Positions 55,034 through 64,000 are shown, counted from the stretch's first letter. The stretch is 64,000 nt of DNA from Candidatus Omnitrophota bacterium (GCA_041650805.1 JBAZKM010000003.1:124001-188000), one strand, 5' to 3'. A program made the numbers and translations. The notes: generated from the sequence alone by a model not told the origin.

Positions 55034-55749
55034 AAGGCTCTATACGTCTTTTTAAGGTATTCGATATCTCAATAAACATCCACATCACGTTTATCCTGCT
55101 TCTGGCGCTATTCCTTACGGGCGGTGTAAGGTGGCTTGTCCTCATGATAGGTGTCTTCTTCTTCGTCACACTGCATGAGCTGTGCCATTCGCTCGTAGCA
55201 AAGCATTTCGGCATAACGGTCCGTGAGATAACGCTCCTTCCGATAGGCGGGGTAGCGTCTATGGCGAAGATGCCGAAGAGACCGTACCAGGAATTCCTGA
55301 TATCGATAGCCGGTCCGGCGTTCAATATACTGGTAGTCGCGGCCCTTTATATTCCCCTGAATTATATCCTGGGCCCGGAGGTCTTATTCCATCCTCTTTC
55401 GACGGCGACCTGGCCGCTTACCGCGGCCTATCTTTACTGGATAAACCTCATCCTGGCCCTCTTCAACCTGATACCGGCGTTCCCCATGGACGGGGGGAGG
55501 ATATTGCGTTCGCTCCTGGCCCGGAAGATAGGCTACAGGAAGGCGACGAAGTTTGCCGTGAACCTGGGCCATATCTTCGCCCTCTTCTTTGCATACTTTG
55601 GCGTGGTGCGCTTCAACCTCATGCTGGTCGCCATAGCGCTCTTCATCTATATGGCCGCATCTACCGAAGAGGCGCAGCTCGATATCAGGACGATGCTGGA
55701 AAAAGACAGGGATGACAATACATTACCGCATGATCCACATAAGATGTGA
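55030..55749 (+). CDS. M50-family membrane metalloprotease (site-2 protease)
   Basis: The 239-residue protein has about six hydrophobic helices. HELCH (HExxH) lies in the second, GPAFN in the third, and LFNLIPAFPMDGGRILRS supplies the third zinc ligand. This is the compact SpoIVFB-like form without PDZ or CBS domains. Such proteases cut transmembrane segments to release signals. The active site is complete, unlike the related segment in giant protein 1. Confidence 0.92.
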   Translation: MKGSIRLFKVFDISINIHITFILLLALFLTGGVRWLVLMIGVFFFVTLHELCHSLVAKHFGITVREITLLPIGGVASMAKMPKRPYQEFLISIAGPAFNILVVAALYIPLNYILGPEVLFHPLSTATWPLTAAYLYWINLILALFNLIPAFPMDGGRILRSLLARKIGYRKATKFAVNLGHIFALFFAYFGVVRFNLMLVAIALFIYMAASTEEAQLDIRTMLEKDRDDNTLPHDPHKM

Positions 55750-55764
55750 AAGAGAGGTAAGACG

Positions 55765-56406
55765 ATGAACAGGATACTGATAGCTCCGAGCATACTTTCG
55801 GCGGACTTCTCCAAACTGGGCCAGGAGATAAAAGACGTCGAAAAGGGCGGCGCCGACTGGATACACGTCGACGTGATGGACGGCCACTTCGTCCCCAATA
55901 TCACCATGGGGCCGCTCGTGGTCAGGTCGGTGAGGCCCGTGACTAAACTGCCGATCGATGTCCATCTCATGATAAAGAACCCGGAGAGATATATCGAGAG
56001 TTTTGCCAAGGCAGGAAGTGATATCATAACCTTCCATATAGAAGCGGAAGGGGACCCTAGAGAGATCATACGCCTCATAAGGTATTATAAGAAGAAGGCC
56101 GGGGTCTCCATACGCCCTAAGACGGACCTGGGGCCAATAAAGGCCATACTGGCAATGGTGGATATGGTCCTTGTTATGACGGTGGAGCCGGGATTCGCGG
56201 GGCAGGAGTTCATGCCCGGATGCGCGGATAAGATAGCCGAACTGAGGAAGATGTTCAGGAAGGATATAGAGGTCGACGGCGGCATAAATGAGATGACCGC
56301 TAAAGAAGTGGTCGCGAAAGGGGCTAACGTGCTGGTGGCGGGTTCTTCCGTATTCGGCACTAAGGATTACGCCTCGGCTATAAGGAAACTTAGAGGAGGG
56401 ATCTAG
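55765..56406 (+). CDS. rpe: Ribulose-phosphate 3-epimerase
   Basis: Rpe interconverts ribulose-5-phosphate and xylulose-5-phosphate. The 213-residue barrel has APSILSADFSKLG, DWIHVDVMDGHFVPN (metal-binding His and catalytic Asp), VHLMI, MTVEPGFAGQEF, VDGGINEMTA and VAGSSVFG, all intact. It lies 15 bases after the M50 gene and 1 base before the phosphohexomutase. A second, altered epimerase domain sits in giant protein 2. Confidence 0.96.
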   Translation: MNRILIAPSILSADFSKLGQEIKDVEKGGADWIHVDVMDGHFVPNITMGPLVVRSVRPVTKLPIDVHLMIKNPERYIESFAKAGSDIITFHIEAEGDPREIIRLIRYYKKKAGVSIRPKTDLGPIKAILAMVDMVLVMTVEPGFAGQEFMPGCADKIAELRKMFRKDIEVDGGINEMTAKEVVAKGANVLVAGSSVFGTKDYASAIRKLRGGI

Positions 56407-56407
56407 C

Positions 56408-57820
56408 GTGGGTGCTATAAAATTCGGGACGGACGGCTGGAGGGCCGTGATAAGCGAGGACTTCACCTTTGACAACGTTAAGAAGGTCGCTCAGACGATC
56501 GCTCAATACACCAAAGGGAAGGAGTTCAAAGGCCGGCGGGGCGTGGTGGTGGGATATGACACGAGGTTCCTGTCGGATAAATACGCGGAATTGGTCGCAT
56601 GCGTCCTCGCGGCGAACGGCATAAAGACGATACTCACTTCGAAGGCGACGCCTACCCCTTCGATAAGTTACGCCATAAAGGACAGGAACCTTACCGGCGG
56701 CGTGGTCATCACCGCCAGCCACAATCCTGCCCGGTATAACGGCATAAAGTATAAGGCATTCTACTCCGGTTCCGCCGGCCCGGAGATCACGAAGGCGCTC
56801 GAAGGCCATCTCGGCACGCCCGTGAATTATATGACCCTCGGCGAAGCTAAGGATAAAGGTCTTGTGGAAGTGGCGGATATTATCCCGCGCCATCTTGATT
56901 TTGTGAAGAGATATGTGGACCTGCCGCTCCTGAAGAGATCCTCTCTCAAAATACTGGTCGACTCCATGTACGGCGCGGGGGACGGTTATATACAGGACCT
57001 CCTGAAAGGCGGGAGGTGCAGGGTAGATACCATACATAATGAATACAATCCGGGGTTCGGCGGCATAAACCCCGAACCGATCATGCCGAACCTGAAAGAA
57101 CTCGCCGATAAGACGAAAAGATCAAAGTACGATATCGGCGTAGCGACAGACGGGGACGCGGACCGCCTGGGCATCTCCGGGCCGGACGGCAAGCTCCTCA
57201 CCGGGCACAAGGTGATGTCGCTCCTTCTCCTGCATCTCTTCGAGGACAGGAAGATGCGCGGAGATGTGATACAGACGATATGCGGGACGGTCCTGATCAA
57301 CAAGATATGCAAGAAATACAGGATAAAGATGCACGAGACGCCCGTCGGGTTCAAGTACATATGCGATATCATGCGGAAAGAGGACGCCCTAATAGGGGGC
57401 GAGGAGACGGGCGGCGTGGCGTTCAAGGGTTACATACCCGAAAGGGACGGCATCCTTTCGGGCCTGCTTATCCTGGAGATGATGGTGATGAGGAAGAAGA
57501 AACTGCCGGAGATATTGAGGGCCATCGATAAGGAGTACGGTACGTATGAATACCGCCGCCTCGATGCCAAATATCCGGACGAGAAGAAACCGAAGCTGAT
57601 GGAATTTCTGAAAGAGAACCCGCTTAAAGAGGTGGCCGGTAAGAAGGTCGTGCAGGTGAAAGATACGGACGGGTACAAATTCATCTGTGAGGACGAGTCG
57701 TGGCTAATGCTGCGCCTATCCGGCACGGAGCCGATACTCAGGATATACTCCGAGGCGTCGAGCGGGACGAAGGCGTTGAAGATACTCGAATTCGGGAAGA
57801 AAGTGGCATACAGTATATAG
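56408..57820 (+). CDS. Phosphoglucomutase/phosphomannomutase family
   Basis: This enzyme moves the phosphate of hexose phosphates between C1 and C6 through a phosphoserine. The 470-residue protein starts with GTG and has the four family signatures: FGTDGWRAVIS, TASHNPARYNGIKYK (active serine), DGDADRLGI (metal loop) and RLSGTEPILRIY (phosphate loop), plus GGEETGG for the sugar ring. Specificity for glucose or mannose cannot be read from sequence alone. The manC gene four genes upstream makes mannose plausible. Confidence 0.9.
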   Translation: MGAIKFGTDGWRAVISEDFTFDNVKKVAQTIAQYTKGKEFKGRRGVVVGYDTRFLSDKYAELVACVLAANGIKTILTSKATPTPSISYAIKDRNLTGGVVITASHNPARYNGIKYKAFYSGSAGPEITKALEGHLGTPVNYMTLGEAKDKGLVEVADIIPRHLDFVKRYVDLPLLKRSSLKILVDSMYGAGDGYIQDLLKGGRCRVDTIHNEYNPGFGGINPEPIMPNLKELADKTKRSKYDIGVATDGDADRLGISGPDGKLLTGHKVMSLLLLHLFEDRKMRGDVIQTICGTVLINKICKKYRIKMHETPVGFKYICDIMRKEDALIGGEETGGVAFKGYIPERDGILSGLLILEMMVMRKKKLPEILRAIDKEYGTYEYRRLDAKYPDEKKPKLMEFLKENPLKEVAGKKVVQVKDTDGYKFICEDESWLMLRLSGTEPILRIYSEASSGTKALKILEFGKKVAYSI

Positions 57821-57839
57821 GGCCAAGGGTCAAGAAAAT

Positions 57840-59633
57840 ATGGATAAGAGTTTAATACGAAATTTTTCTATCATCGCGCATATAGACCACGGGAAGTCGA
57901 CGCTCGCGGACAGGATCCTCCAATTTACCGGAGCGATAAGCGAGCGGGAATTCCACGACCAGGTCCTCGACGACATGGACCTCGAGAGAGAGCGCGGCAT
58001 AACGATAAAGGCGAGCGCGGTGCGCATACCGTACAAGGCGAAGGACGGCACCACTTATGAGCTTAACCTTATAGATACGCCCGGCCACGTCGACTTCACC
58101 TATGAGGTATCTAAATCGATAGCCGCCTGCGAAGGGGCGCTCCTGGTCGTCGACGCCGCCCAGGGGGTCGAGGCGCAGACGGTGGCGAACCTCTATCTGG
58201 CGATGGAGCACAATCTCGTCATCATACCGGTCATAAACAAAATAGACCTCGCCAATGCGCAGATCGACAGGGTGAGTCACGAGATATCCGACATACTCGG
58301 GCTCGACAAAGACGAGATAATACTGGCCAGTGCAAAGCTCGGAAAAGGCACCGGTGATATACTGGAGGCGATCGTAAAGAGGATCCCTCCGCCGAAAGGC
58401 GAAAAGACGAACCCCCTGCAGGCGCTCGTCTTCGATTCGAGGTTCGATACCTATAAGGGAGTGGTCATACTGTTAAGGATAGTGAATGGGGTCCTGAGGA
58501 AGGGCATGAAGATACTGATGATGTCCCATAAGACCGTGCACGAGATACAGGAGATAGGCGTCTTCTCGCCGAAGGCCGAGACGATCGATGAACTGTCCTG
58601 CGGAGAGGTCGGCTACATAACCTGTAATATAAGGGATGCGCGCGATGTCGCCGTCGGCGACACCGTTACCGATCTTGACAACCAGGCCCACGCGCCGCTC
58701 CCCGGATATAAGAAGGTGCAGCCGATGGTCTTCAGCGGGATATACCCCGCCAATTCCGCCGACTTTCCGGCGCTCAAAGAAGCGATCGAGAAACTGCGGC
58801 TTTCCGACGCGTCATTCGTATACGAACCGGAGAAGTCGGTATCGCTCGGGATGGGGTTCAGGTGCGGCTTCCTGGGGCTTCTCCATATGGAGATCGTGGA
58901 AGAACGGCTGGAGCGCGAGTTCGACCTGAACCTCGTAGTCACAACGCCGAGCGTAATATACAAGATAACGAAGAAGGACGGCGAAGTGATAGATATCGAC
59001 AATCCAATGAAACTGCCGAATTCCTCGGAGATAGAAGAGGTGACGGAGCCGTACGTGCGCGCCTATATAATAACCCCCAAGGAATCGATGGGCAATATGC
59101 TTGAACTTGCCGAATCGAGGCGCGGCTCATATGTCTCCACCGAATACCTTGACGAAACGCGCGTCCAGATAGTGTATGACCTGCCCCTCTCCGAGGTCAT
59201 CATCGATTTTTATGACAGGATAAAATCGATCACGCGCGGTTACGGATCGCTCGATTATGAGCTACTCGACTACCGCACGACCAGCATAGTCAAGCTGGAT
59301 ATACTGATAAACGGGGACCCGTACGACGCCTTCTCCTCGATCGTATATAAGGATAAGGCATACGCGAAGGGGAGGGCCGTCATAGAGACCCTTAAAGAGA
59401 ATATACCGCGCCACCTCTTCCAGATAGTCCTGCAGGCCGCGGTCGGCGGCCAGGTCATGGCCCGCGAGACGATAAAGGCGGTGGGGAAGAACGTCACGGC
59501 CAAGTGCTACGGCGGCGACATCACAAGGAAGCGTAAGCTCTGGGAGAAGCAGAAAGAAGGGAAGAAGAAGATGAAGCAGTTCGGAAAGGTCGAGATCCCG
59601 CAGGAGGCGTTCATCGCCGCATTGAAGGCGTAA
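57840..59633 (+). CDS. lepA: Elongation factor 4 (LepA), back-translocating GTPase
   Basis: LepA is a ribosome-associated GTPase of 597 residues, the normal length. The G motifs are AHIDHGKSTL, the RGIT switch, DTPGH, NKIDL and SAKLGKG. EF-G-like domains and the LepA-specific C-terminal domain (AKCYGGDITRKRKLWEKQKEG) follow. A DnaA-box-like TTATCCACA overlaps the bases just after its stop codon. Confidence 0.97.
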   Translation: MDKSLIRNFSIIAHIDHGKSTLADRILQFTGAISEREFHDQVLDDMDLERERGITIKASAVRIPYKAKDGTTYELNLIDTPGHVDFTYEVSKSIAACEGALLVVDAAQGVEAQTVANLYLAMEHNLVIIPVINKIDLANAQIDRVSHEISDILGLDKDEIILASAKLGKGTGDILEAIVKRIPPPKGEKTNPLQALVFDSRFDTYKGVVILLRIVNGVLRKGMKILMMSHKTVHEIQEIGVFSPKAETIDELSCGEVGYITCNIRDARDVAVGDTVTDLDNQAHAPLPGYKKVQPMVFSGIYPANSADFPALKEAIEKLRLSDASFVYEPEKSVSLGMGFRCGFLGLLHMEIVEERLEREFDLNLVVTTPSVIYKITKKDGEVIDIDNPMKLPNSSEIEEVTEPYVRAYIITPKESMGNMLELAESRRGSYVSTEYLDETRVQIVYDLPLSEVIIDFYDRIKSITRGYGSLDYELLDYRTTSIVKLDILINGDPYDAFSSIVYKDKAYAKGRAVIETLKENIPRHLFQIVLQAAVGGQVMARETIKAVGKNVTAKCYGGDITRKRKLWEKQKEGKKKMKQFGKVEIPQEAFIAALKA

Positions 59634-59644
59634 GTTATCCACAG

Positions 59645-59672
59645 GGTGGGGGACGTTTAAACGTCCCCCACC
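59645..59672. repeat. Perfect 28-base palindrome between lepA and lepB
   Basis: GGTGGGGGACGTTT (59645-59658) is followed immediately by its exact reverse complement. No T-run follows, so it is not a standard terminator. It resembles a REP-like palindromic unit and could also pause ribosomes or protect mRNA. Confidence 0.85.
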
Positions 59673-59702
59673 AGGATGGGGAGATACGAAGAAAGGAAAA
59701 AG

Positions 59703-60281
59703 ATGGAACCAAAAGTCAAGTCCCAGGTCAGGGAGTGGACGGAGTCGATAATAATAGCCGTTGTGCTTGCCCTCATAATAAGGACGTTCCTTATACAGGC
59801 GTTCAAGATACCGTCGGGCTCGATGATACCCACCCTGGAGGTCGGTGACAGGATATTCGTCAGCAAGGTAGTGTACGGGCCTAAGATACCGTTCACCGAC
59901 ATGCGGATCCCCGGTTTCGCGAAGCCGGCCCGCGGCGATATCATCGTCTTCGTCTCGCCGGAAGCCCCGAAAAAGGATTTTGTCAAACGGCTCATCGCGC
60001 TATCGGGCGAGAAGGTGGAGATAAAGGATAGCATGATATATATCGACGGAAATCCCGTAAAGAGCCCGCCGTCGCTGGCGGCGGTTTCGTACTATAACAG
60101 GGGCGATTACGGCAAAGAGGGTGACAGGATAGAGGTGCCGGAAGATTCATATTATGTCCTGGGGGACAATAGCGCAAGTTCCCGCGACTCGCGGTACTGG
60201 GGGTTCGTCCCCGCAAAGAATGTCATAGGGAAGGCGGTCTGTATCTACTGGCCCCTTAACCGGATAAGGATACTGAGATGA
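59703..60281 (+). CDS. lepB: Signal peptidase I
   Basis: LepB removes signal peptides at the outer face of the cytoplasmic membrane. One N-terminal helix (SIIIAVVLALIIRTFLIQAF) is followed by the catalytic serine in PSGSMIPTL, the catalytic lysine in KRLIAL, and LGDNSASSRDSRYWGFV. I choose the ATG at 59703 because AGGA lies 5 bases upstream. The ATG at 59676 follows the palindrome directly and has no ribosome site. The product would be needed to process the signal peptides of the giant proteins. The gene overlaps pgsA by 4 bases. Confidence 0.93.
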   Translation: MEPKVKSQVREWTESIIIAVVLALIIRTFLIQAFKIPSGSMIPTLEVGDRIFVSKVVYGPKIPFTDMRIPGFAKPARGDIIVFVSPEAPKKDFVKRLIALSGEKVEIKDSMIYIDGNPVKSPPSLAAVSYYNRGDYGKEGDRIEVPEDSYYVLGDNSASSRDSRYWGFVPAKNVIGKAVCIYWPLNRIRILR

Positions 60282-60850
60282 CGGAAAAGAAGCAGGGGAT
60301 AAACCTTGCCAACAAGATATCGATAGCGCGCATAATACTCATCCCGTTCTTCATAGCGGCCGTCGCCTATTCCCGCATGGATATAGCGCTCCTCTTCTTC
60401 GCTATTGCCATGATATCCGACGGTGTGGACGGTTTCATAGCCAGGGCGCTCCATCAGAAGACGGAGCTCGGCACCATCCTGGACCCCGTGGCGGATAAGC
60501 TCTTATTGACGAGCGCGTTCATATGTCTTTCGATAGTCAAGACGATACCGCCGGAGATACGGCTCCCCCCTTACGTGCCTATAATAGTCATCTCCCGGGA
60601 TGTAATTATCATCCTCGGCTCTGTCATGGTATATATGCTTAAGGGGGACCTCAAAGTGGGGCCGAGCGCGGTCGGGAAGGTCACCACGTTCTTCCAGATG
60701 ATGACCGTTGTGAGCGTCCTCCTACGGTTCGAATATTCCATCTTTGTGTGGAACGTCGCGATAGCGCTCACCGTGATATCCGGTATAGATTATATCGTCA
60801 AGGGGAGCCGCCTGCTGGGTGATAATCACGTAGTCACGAAGAAGGAGTGA
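60278..60850 (+). CDS. pgsA: CDP-diacylglycerol-glycerol-3-phosphate 3-phosphatidyltransferase
   Basis: PgsA makes phosphatidylglycerol phosphate in the cytoplasmic membrane. The CDP-alcohol phosphotransferase signature DG-x2-AR-x8-G-x3-D-x3-D is complete in DGVDGFIARALHQKTELGTI and the next residues (LDPVADK). Several membrane helices fill the 190 residues. Related enzymes of the family act on other alcohols, but size and context favour PgsA. plsY follows 2 bases later. Confidence 0.9.
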   Translation: MTEKKQGINLANKISIARIILIPFFIAAVAYSRMDIALLFFAIAMISDGVDGFIARALHQKTELGTILDPVADKLLLTSAFICLSIVKTIPPEIRLPPYVPIIVISRDVIIILGSVMVYMLKGDLKVGPSAVGKVTTFFQMMTVVSVLLRFEYSIFVWNVAIALTVISGIDYIVKGSRLLGDNHVVTKKE

Positions 60851-60852
60851 CC

Positions 60853-61485
60853 ATGGCCCCATTCATAGCTATGCCGCTCGCCATAATAGCGGCCTACCTG
60901 ATCGGCTCTATACCGGCGAGCTTCATCCTGGCAAAGGCCGTCAAGGGGGTGGACATACGGGACCACGGTTCGGGGAACGTCGGGGCGACCAACGTCCTGC
61001 GGGTTGCCGGGAAGGTGCCGGCGGTCATAGCGCTCATCCTGGATATATTGAAGGGGGTCATATCGGTCACCGTCATAGCCGGATATTCCTACCAGTTTCT
61101 CCCGGATGTCGAGTATGACTTCTACAGGCCGCTCCTGGGGTTCGTTACGATATGCGGCCATGTCTGGCCCGTATTCCTTAACTTCAAGGGAGGGAAAGGG
61201 GTGGCGACTACCCTGGGGGTTGTGGCGGTCATAGCGCCTCTCCCGTTTTTGCTTTCAGGCCTGGTGTGGCTTGCGGTATTCGTCCTCACCAGCTACGTTT
61301 CGCTCGCCTCTATCGTCCTTGATATATTTCTGCCCGTCTTCGCCGTGCTCCTGAACGAGTCGATCTATACGGTACTCTTCTTCATCCTCATAGCCGCCTT
61401 ATCGATATACAAACACTCCGGCAACATAAAGCGCCTCGTCAGAGGCCAGGAATCGAAGACCCTCCTATCTCGCAGCAAGAAGTGA
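60853..61485 (+). CDS. plsY: Acyl-phosphate:glycerol-3-phosphate acyltransferase
   Basis: PlsY starts phospholipid synthesis by acylating glycerol-3-phosphate. The three family motifs are seen: GSIPASFILAK, GSGNVGATNVLR and FKGGKGVAT, within about five membrane helices over 210 residues. I prefer the ATG at 60853 because GAAGGAG ends 5 bases upstream. A GTG at 60847 is possible. It is the last gene of the run, and no clear terminator follows. Confidence 0.95.
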   Translation: MAPFIAMPLAIIAAYLIGSIPASFILAKAVKGVDIRDHGSGNVGATNVLRVAGKVPAVIALILDILKGVISVTVIAGYSYQFLPDVEYDFYRPLLGFVTICGHVWPVFLNFKGGKGVATTLGVVAVIAPLPFLLSGLVWLAVFVLTSYVSLASIVLDIFLPVFAVLLNESIYTVLFFILIAALSIYKHSGNIKRLVRGQESKTLLSRSKK

Positions 61486-61533
61486 TAACTCCACAGATAA
61501 TCGTTAGGTTATAAAAAACCTAGAAACATCGCT

Positions 61534-61561
61534 TTGACATATATAAATTAGGTGATATACT
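61534..61561 (+). promoter_or_regulatory. Sigma-70-like promoter of the last giant-type gene
   Basis: TTGACA (61534-61539) and TATACT (61556-61561) are 16 bases apart, with TAAAAAA ending 15 bases before the -35. TTGACATATATAA and the TATGGTAA after the -10 are shared with the promoter at 964. This copy has only a 47-base leader and no terminator hairpin. Confidence 0.75.
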
Positions 61562-61608
61562 TTATGGTAATTTGTTAAAATAAGAGAAAGCTTATAATAT
61601 AACCAAAT

Positions 61609-64000
61609 ATGTTTATCACACTGAAACAATCTAATAATATCGCAAGGCGACTGGTATCGGTAATACTGATCGCCTCTTTTCTATTTACCAATTCCGATCT
61701 CTCTTTGGCCCGGGAGATATTCTCTGACCGTACAACCCTCTCGCCGGCCTCCCGCTTCAACCCGCTCGCTAAGATAAGAGAGAAGGATGACGGCACGTTC
61801 GATATTGTCCGGGATGAGGAAGGGCGAAGAGACCTCAAGGATGGATTCAAGGCCGATGCCGAATTCCTGTATCTATCCCGACTGATAGGCGATGCCCTGG
61901 GCGATGCGGTCCGTATGAAATTGACCTACGAAGGATTGCGTATCCTGATAGAGAGGGACCTGCGCGACACGAAGACCGAATTCGAGCATTTTGATCCCGC
62001 CAGGCTATACAGAAGAGACGATTCCTATTATCTCCCGTACAAAAGCGCCCTTACCGGCGGCGATCTGCTGCTGCGGTACTTTGTTAGCTCCACCGGCCAT
62101 AAATTCCCTGACGCCGTAAAGGTCGCCGACCTCGGTGAGGGGGATTTTGTCTGGATGGAGACGATATCTGCGGATGGCATAGAGGCCTCGGCGCCAAATG
62201 CCGTGCTTCTAAAAAGGCCGGTCGATATCATAGATCCCGGGGAGATAAAGACGGGAAGGGATCTGGTCCGTATCATAGATGAGGTCCTGAGGGCGCCGCA
62301 TCCCGCAGAGGCGCTTCAAGCCGCCTGCCATTCGCTGGCCATAACCGGTCACGCTATACTTGCCGGATACGAAGAGTATCTTAATGACGAAGGCCTTGGC
62401 GTAAAGAATGCCTTTTCGGATATGCTCAGGAAGGTTGAGTCGGGAAAGCTCGTTTGGACCAAAGACGATTTCGGCGAATTCAAGAAGCTGGTGAAAAAGA
62501 TACCCACCATAGATGATCCCAACGAAGACCTGTTTGTGGATGTCCTGACAGATTTTACCCCGGACATGATACGGTTATTGGCAAATAGCGGCTACGATCA
62601 CAGTTTTAACCTCCAGCTCACAAAGGGGTGCGGTAACCAGTGCCTAATATGCGGTGTCTCCAAGGCGCGCGGCGCGATGCACCACATACCATTCCCCATA
62701 GCGGCGAAACTGCTTCGTAAAGTCAACAGGTACCAGTCTAAGCTGATGCCGTATTTTGACAGCGATGCGCTCCATTATCGCGACAGTGTAGTAAACGCCA
62801 CATATGCGGATATAGTCAGTTTTGCCAGGAGATCCGGTTTCACATGGGTCCCTACGGTTACTCACGGCATAGGCGGGGCAAAGGCAAAAGGATCCGGCGA
62901 CATCGTCAGGGAGGCGCGCAATTATCTTACCATAAGCGTTCATGTTTATCATCATCCGGTGATGGAGTACGTAAAATCGAAATTGGAAGGGAAGATGACC
63001 GATGAGGCCCTGGCCAAGAGGAGAGAGTCCATCATAAACATGTACGCGGATAGATTTGTCTATCTTATACAGGGGGCGATCGATTCAGGAAAAGGGTTCC
63101 AGATAAGGTTATTCCGGCCGAATCCCGACGTCGAGTATATGCTTCAACGCCACCTGTACGCATATGCTGCCGTAAAGGAGATCCAGGCTATACAGGATGA
63201 AGTATGGAGCCGTGTAAAAGGACGTATACCTTTGGACATGGATAGGACCAGTGATACCCACGTTGTCTGGATCGATGACGCCGCCCGTTTCCTGAAAGAT
63301 CTTGGAGTGCCGGAGGATATCATAGCGAATACTCAAAAGGCATATGACGATAACATTTATAACGGCGCAAGCATAGTAGGGGATCACTATTCCCTCATAG
63401 CGGGGCCTGATGGCTCAGTCACCATGCAGGTCAGAGAAGGGAATAACCTGCGATTCAGGACGGTGGGTGAGATGTTTGAAGGGCCCGCTTCCGAAGGGTT
63501 TGGATCGTTTGTACAGGCGCTCAAGATCATATCGTCCTTCGATTACGATAATCCTAAGTCATCGAGAAATTCGTATGTATCTTCCGCTAAGATGAAAGAT
63601 ATCGGCACGGATATCGAGGGCCTTATCCTGAGAGAGTTGAGGAAGGAGATCGCCCGTAACCCTTATTCAGACGAAGAGGTGGCTGAAAAAGTTAAAGAGA
63701 TAACCGTTTACCGGACGATGGGGGATTTTTATAAGCTCTTATTTAGCTTTTACCTAAACCAGGACGAGATAAGGCGGCTATCGCATGATCCGACAGAAGG
63801 GGGTGCCGCCTTGCTGTATCAGCGCCTTAAGGATGTCCCATTCCCCGTGAAGATGGAGTTCAATATTGTGATGCAGGATAACGAATTATGCGTCTTCAGT
63901 TATTCCCCCATGGACGCAGGCAGGCCGGGATTCGAAAAGGACCTTTACAATTCTACACGTCGTTTCGAACTTCCGGTCCGCGCGTTTGCCTCACGGTCTG
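61609..64000 (+). CDS. Giant-type exported protein with radical SAM domain (3' end outside window)
   Basis: The frame is open from the ATG at 61609 through the window edge (797 codons seen). It begins with a signal peptide (basic start, LVSVILIASFLF core, ending near SLA) followed by TTLSPASRF, the counterpart of TLAPSSFF in the other giant proteins. After about 320 residues of unknown fold comes TKGCGNQCLICG, a C-x3-C-x2-C radical SAM iron-sulfur motif (C341, C345, C348), and a following region consistent with a radical SAM barrel (VNATYADIVSFARRSGF, YLTISVHVYHHP). No Shine-Dalgarno is evident. The reaction is unknown, and an iron-sulfur enzyme behind a signal peptide is unusual. Confidence 0.85.
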   Translation, partial: MFITLKQSNNIARRLVSVILIASFLFTNSDLSLAREIFSDRTTLSPASRFNPLAKIREKDDGTFDIVRDEEGRRDLKDGFKADAEFLYLSRLIGDALGDAVRMKLTYEGLRILIERDLRDTKTEFEHFDPARLYRRDDSYYLPYKSALTGGDLLLRYFVSSTGHKFPDAVKVADLGEGDFVWMETISADGIEASAPNAVLLKRPVDIIDPGEIKTGRDLVRIIDEVLRAPHPAEALQAACHSLAITGHAILAGYEEYLNDEGLGVKNAFSDMLRKVESGKLVWTKDDFGEFKKLVKKIPTIDDPNEDLFVDVLTDFTPDMIRLLANSGYDHSFNLQLTKGCGNQCLICGVSKARGAMHHIPFPIAAKLLRKVNRYQSKLMPYFDSDALHYRDSVVNATYADIVSFARRSGFTWVPTVTHGIGGAKAKGSGDIVREARNYLTISVHVYHHPVMEYVKSKLEGKMTDEALAKRRESIINMYADRFVYLIQGAIDSGKGFQIRLFRPNPDVEYMLQRHLYAYAAVKEIQAIQDEVWSRVKGRIPLDMDRTSDTHVVWIDDAARFLKDLGVPEDIIANTQKAYDDNIYNGASIVGDHYSLIAGPDGSVTMQVREGNNLRFRTVGEMFEGPASEGFGSFVQALKIISSFDYDNPKSSRNSYVSSAKMKDIGTDIEGLILRELRKEIARNPYSDEEVAEKVKEITVYRTMGDFYKLLFSFYLNQDEIRRLSHDPTEGGAALLYQRLKDVPFPVKMEFNIVMQDNELCVFSYSPMDAGRPGFEKDLYNSTRRFELPVRAFASRS

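Noticed and set aside
59635..59643. Replication origin at the DnaA box
   Set aside because: Only one box is seen, with no AT-rich unwinding region and no dnaA or dnaN nearby.
61486..61533. Terminator after plsY
   Set aside because: A small AGGTT/AACCT stem exists at 61506-61521 but has no T-run, so it does not support a terminator call.

Overview
The window looks like part of a genome of the candidate phylum Omnitrophota (formerly OP3). I infer this from two end-to-end giant genes of about 14 and 19 kb. Each starts with a signal peptide followed by a TLAPSSF-type motif, and each strings together dozens of unrelated enzyme-like domains. Giant multidomain proteins are a known Omnitrophota trait, but I had no marker-gene tree to confirm this. 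Coding density is very high, no gap exceeds 300 bases, and I see no rRNA, tRNA, CRISPR array or transposase gene.

Layout. (1) 1-925 is the 3' end of a further large gene. (2) 926-1203 is a leader region with a strong promoter, a hairpin and a terminator-like hairpin. (3) 1204-34252 holds the two giant genes. They share an N-terminal module (about 94% identical over 400 bases) and a C-terminal module (about 98% identical over 468 bases), and the cargo between them is completely different. The first carries an HExxH membrane protease-like segment, a PLP-dependent dehydratase, five 95-residue repeats, an Upf1-like helicase, two HAD phosphatase-like domains, an HD domain, a transglutaminase-like domain and a methyltransferase. 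The second carries Fis- and XRE-type helix-turn-helix domains, a sigma-like segment, a nucleotidyltransferase-like fold, kinase-like domains, four methyltransferase-like domains, a GH13-like domain and a ribulose-phosphate epimerase/ribose-5-phosphate isomerase pair. A strong terminator closes this block.

(4) 34423-36278 on the minus strand is cinA-thpR, read from what looks like a leaderless promoter. (5) 36475-36840 is a four-helix-bundle gene bracketed by inverted copies of a short repeat. (6) 36972-61485 is an unbroken same-strand run of 27 tightly packed genes: recA-recX-alaS, hisDBHAFI, trpEGDCFB-(unknown)-trpA, a mannose-1-phosphate guanylyltransferase, ruvX, an M16 and an M50 peptidase, rpe, a phosphohexomutase, lepA, lepB, pgsA and plsY. 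It supplies most of histidine synthesis (no hisG, hisE or hisC here), the complete path from chorismate to tryptophan, sugar-nucleotide steps and two phospholipid steps. (7) 61609 to the right edge is another giant-type gene, with the same promoter design as the first, a signal peptide, a TLSPASRF motif and a radical SAM cluster motif.

Two themes stand out. The giant genes look like exchangeable cargo held between fixed end modules. Separately, at least three families of short tandem or palindromic repeats have entered the housekeeping genes thpR, cinA, alaS, hisH, hisF and the guanylyltransferase in frame, so that conserved enzymes now carry repeat-encoded loops.
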